46,128 nt of DNA from Mnemiopsis leidyi (Eukaryota > Ctenophora > Tentaculata > Lobata > Bolinopsidae): contig JH152687.1 in assembly GCA_000226015.1 (NCBI GenBank), positions 75,811-121,938 on the forward strand, written 5' to 3'. This document shows positions 46,043 to 46,128 of the stretch, one piece after another. Below the pieces are notes generated by a model. That model saw nothing but the letters and a program-made list of their open reading frames with translations, did no database searches and was not told the DNA's origin. Within the stretch, counting starts at the first letter, position 1, and the number at the start of each line of letters is the position of its first letter. Both the position numbers and the translations under genes were made by a program.

Positions 46043-46128
<86 letters not shown>
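46043..46128. repeat. (GA)n microsatellite at the window edge
   Basis: An uninterrupted GA dinucleotide tract of 86 bp reaches the last base, so its true length is unknown. It may be a contig end. Confidence 0.98.

Noticed and set aside
1-46128. CRISPR array, bacterial operon or tRNA genes
   Set aside because: Tandem repeats here lack unique spacers of constant size; no prokaryotic gene layout and no convincing tRNA A/B boxes were seen by eye.

Overview
This window looks like nuclear DNA from an animal, probably a marine invertebrate. The genes have many exons with GT-AG introns, the DNA is AT-rich, and the encoded proteins are animal-type: the splicing-associated factor ESS2, mitochondrial DNA polymerase gamma (POLG), two FAXDC2-like fatty acid/sterol hydroxylases, an SLC6 sodium-coupled transporter and a rhodopsin-like receptor. 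There are no bacterial operons, RBSs or CRISPRs. The sequence alone does not fix the phylum. It is a draft scaffold with N gaps at 11753-12162 and 28059-28068.

Layout from left to right, with every recognised gene on the minus strand: a GC-rich hairpin cluster (1-200); two exons of a C2-domain protein that resembles the C2 of plant-type phospholipase D (805-1417); a complete nine-exon ESS2 gene (7124 to 4448); a four-exon gene for an unrecognised 258-residue protein, present twice (10360 to 8808 and 14159 to 12587) inside a 3.2-3.5 kb direct duplication that meets at the large N gap; FAXDC2-like gene 1 (16794 to 14802, six exons, with a lone second copy of its last exon at 11225 to 11066); a one-exon POLG of 1140 aa (20841 to 17419); FAXDC2-like gene 2 (24716 to 22365, seven exons); about 11 kb of repeats (24.7-36.0 kb); a 13-exon SLC6 transporter (41711 to 36016, 605 aa); and an intronless GPCR (45146 to 43986). 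The window ends in a (GA)n tract. I rebuilt exon chains by reading splice sites and checking that phases agree at every junction. ESS2, the 258-aa gene, both FAXDC2-like genes and SLC6 all come out as complete open frames.

The genes do not form one obvious pathway. Three points about organisation stand out. First, all genes share one strand, and five of the seven with a defined start have a T/pyrimidine-rich 3' splice-site-like AG 3-20 nt before the ATG, which suggests spliced-leader trans-splicing or very short 5' UTR exons. Second, the duplication around the N gap has the geometry of two unmerged haplotype contigs, so the apparent two-copy gene may be an assembly artefact. Third, the 30.8-33.7 kb stretch is a nest of related inverted-repeat modules that look like non-autonomous DNA transposons. 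I found no clear, coherent novel system; the best candidates for novelty are the unknown 258-aa protein, the trans-splicing signal and the inverted-repeat family.
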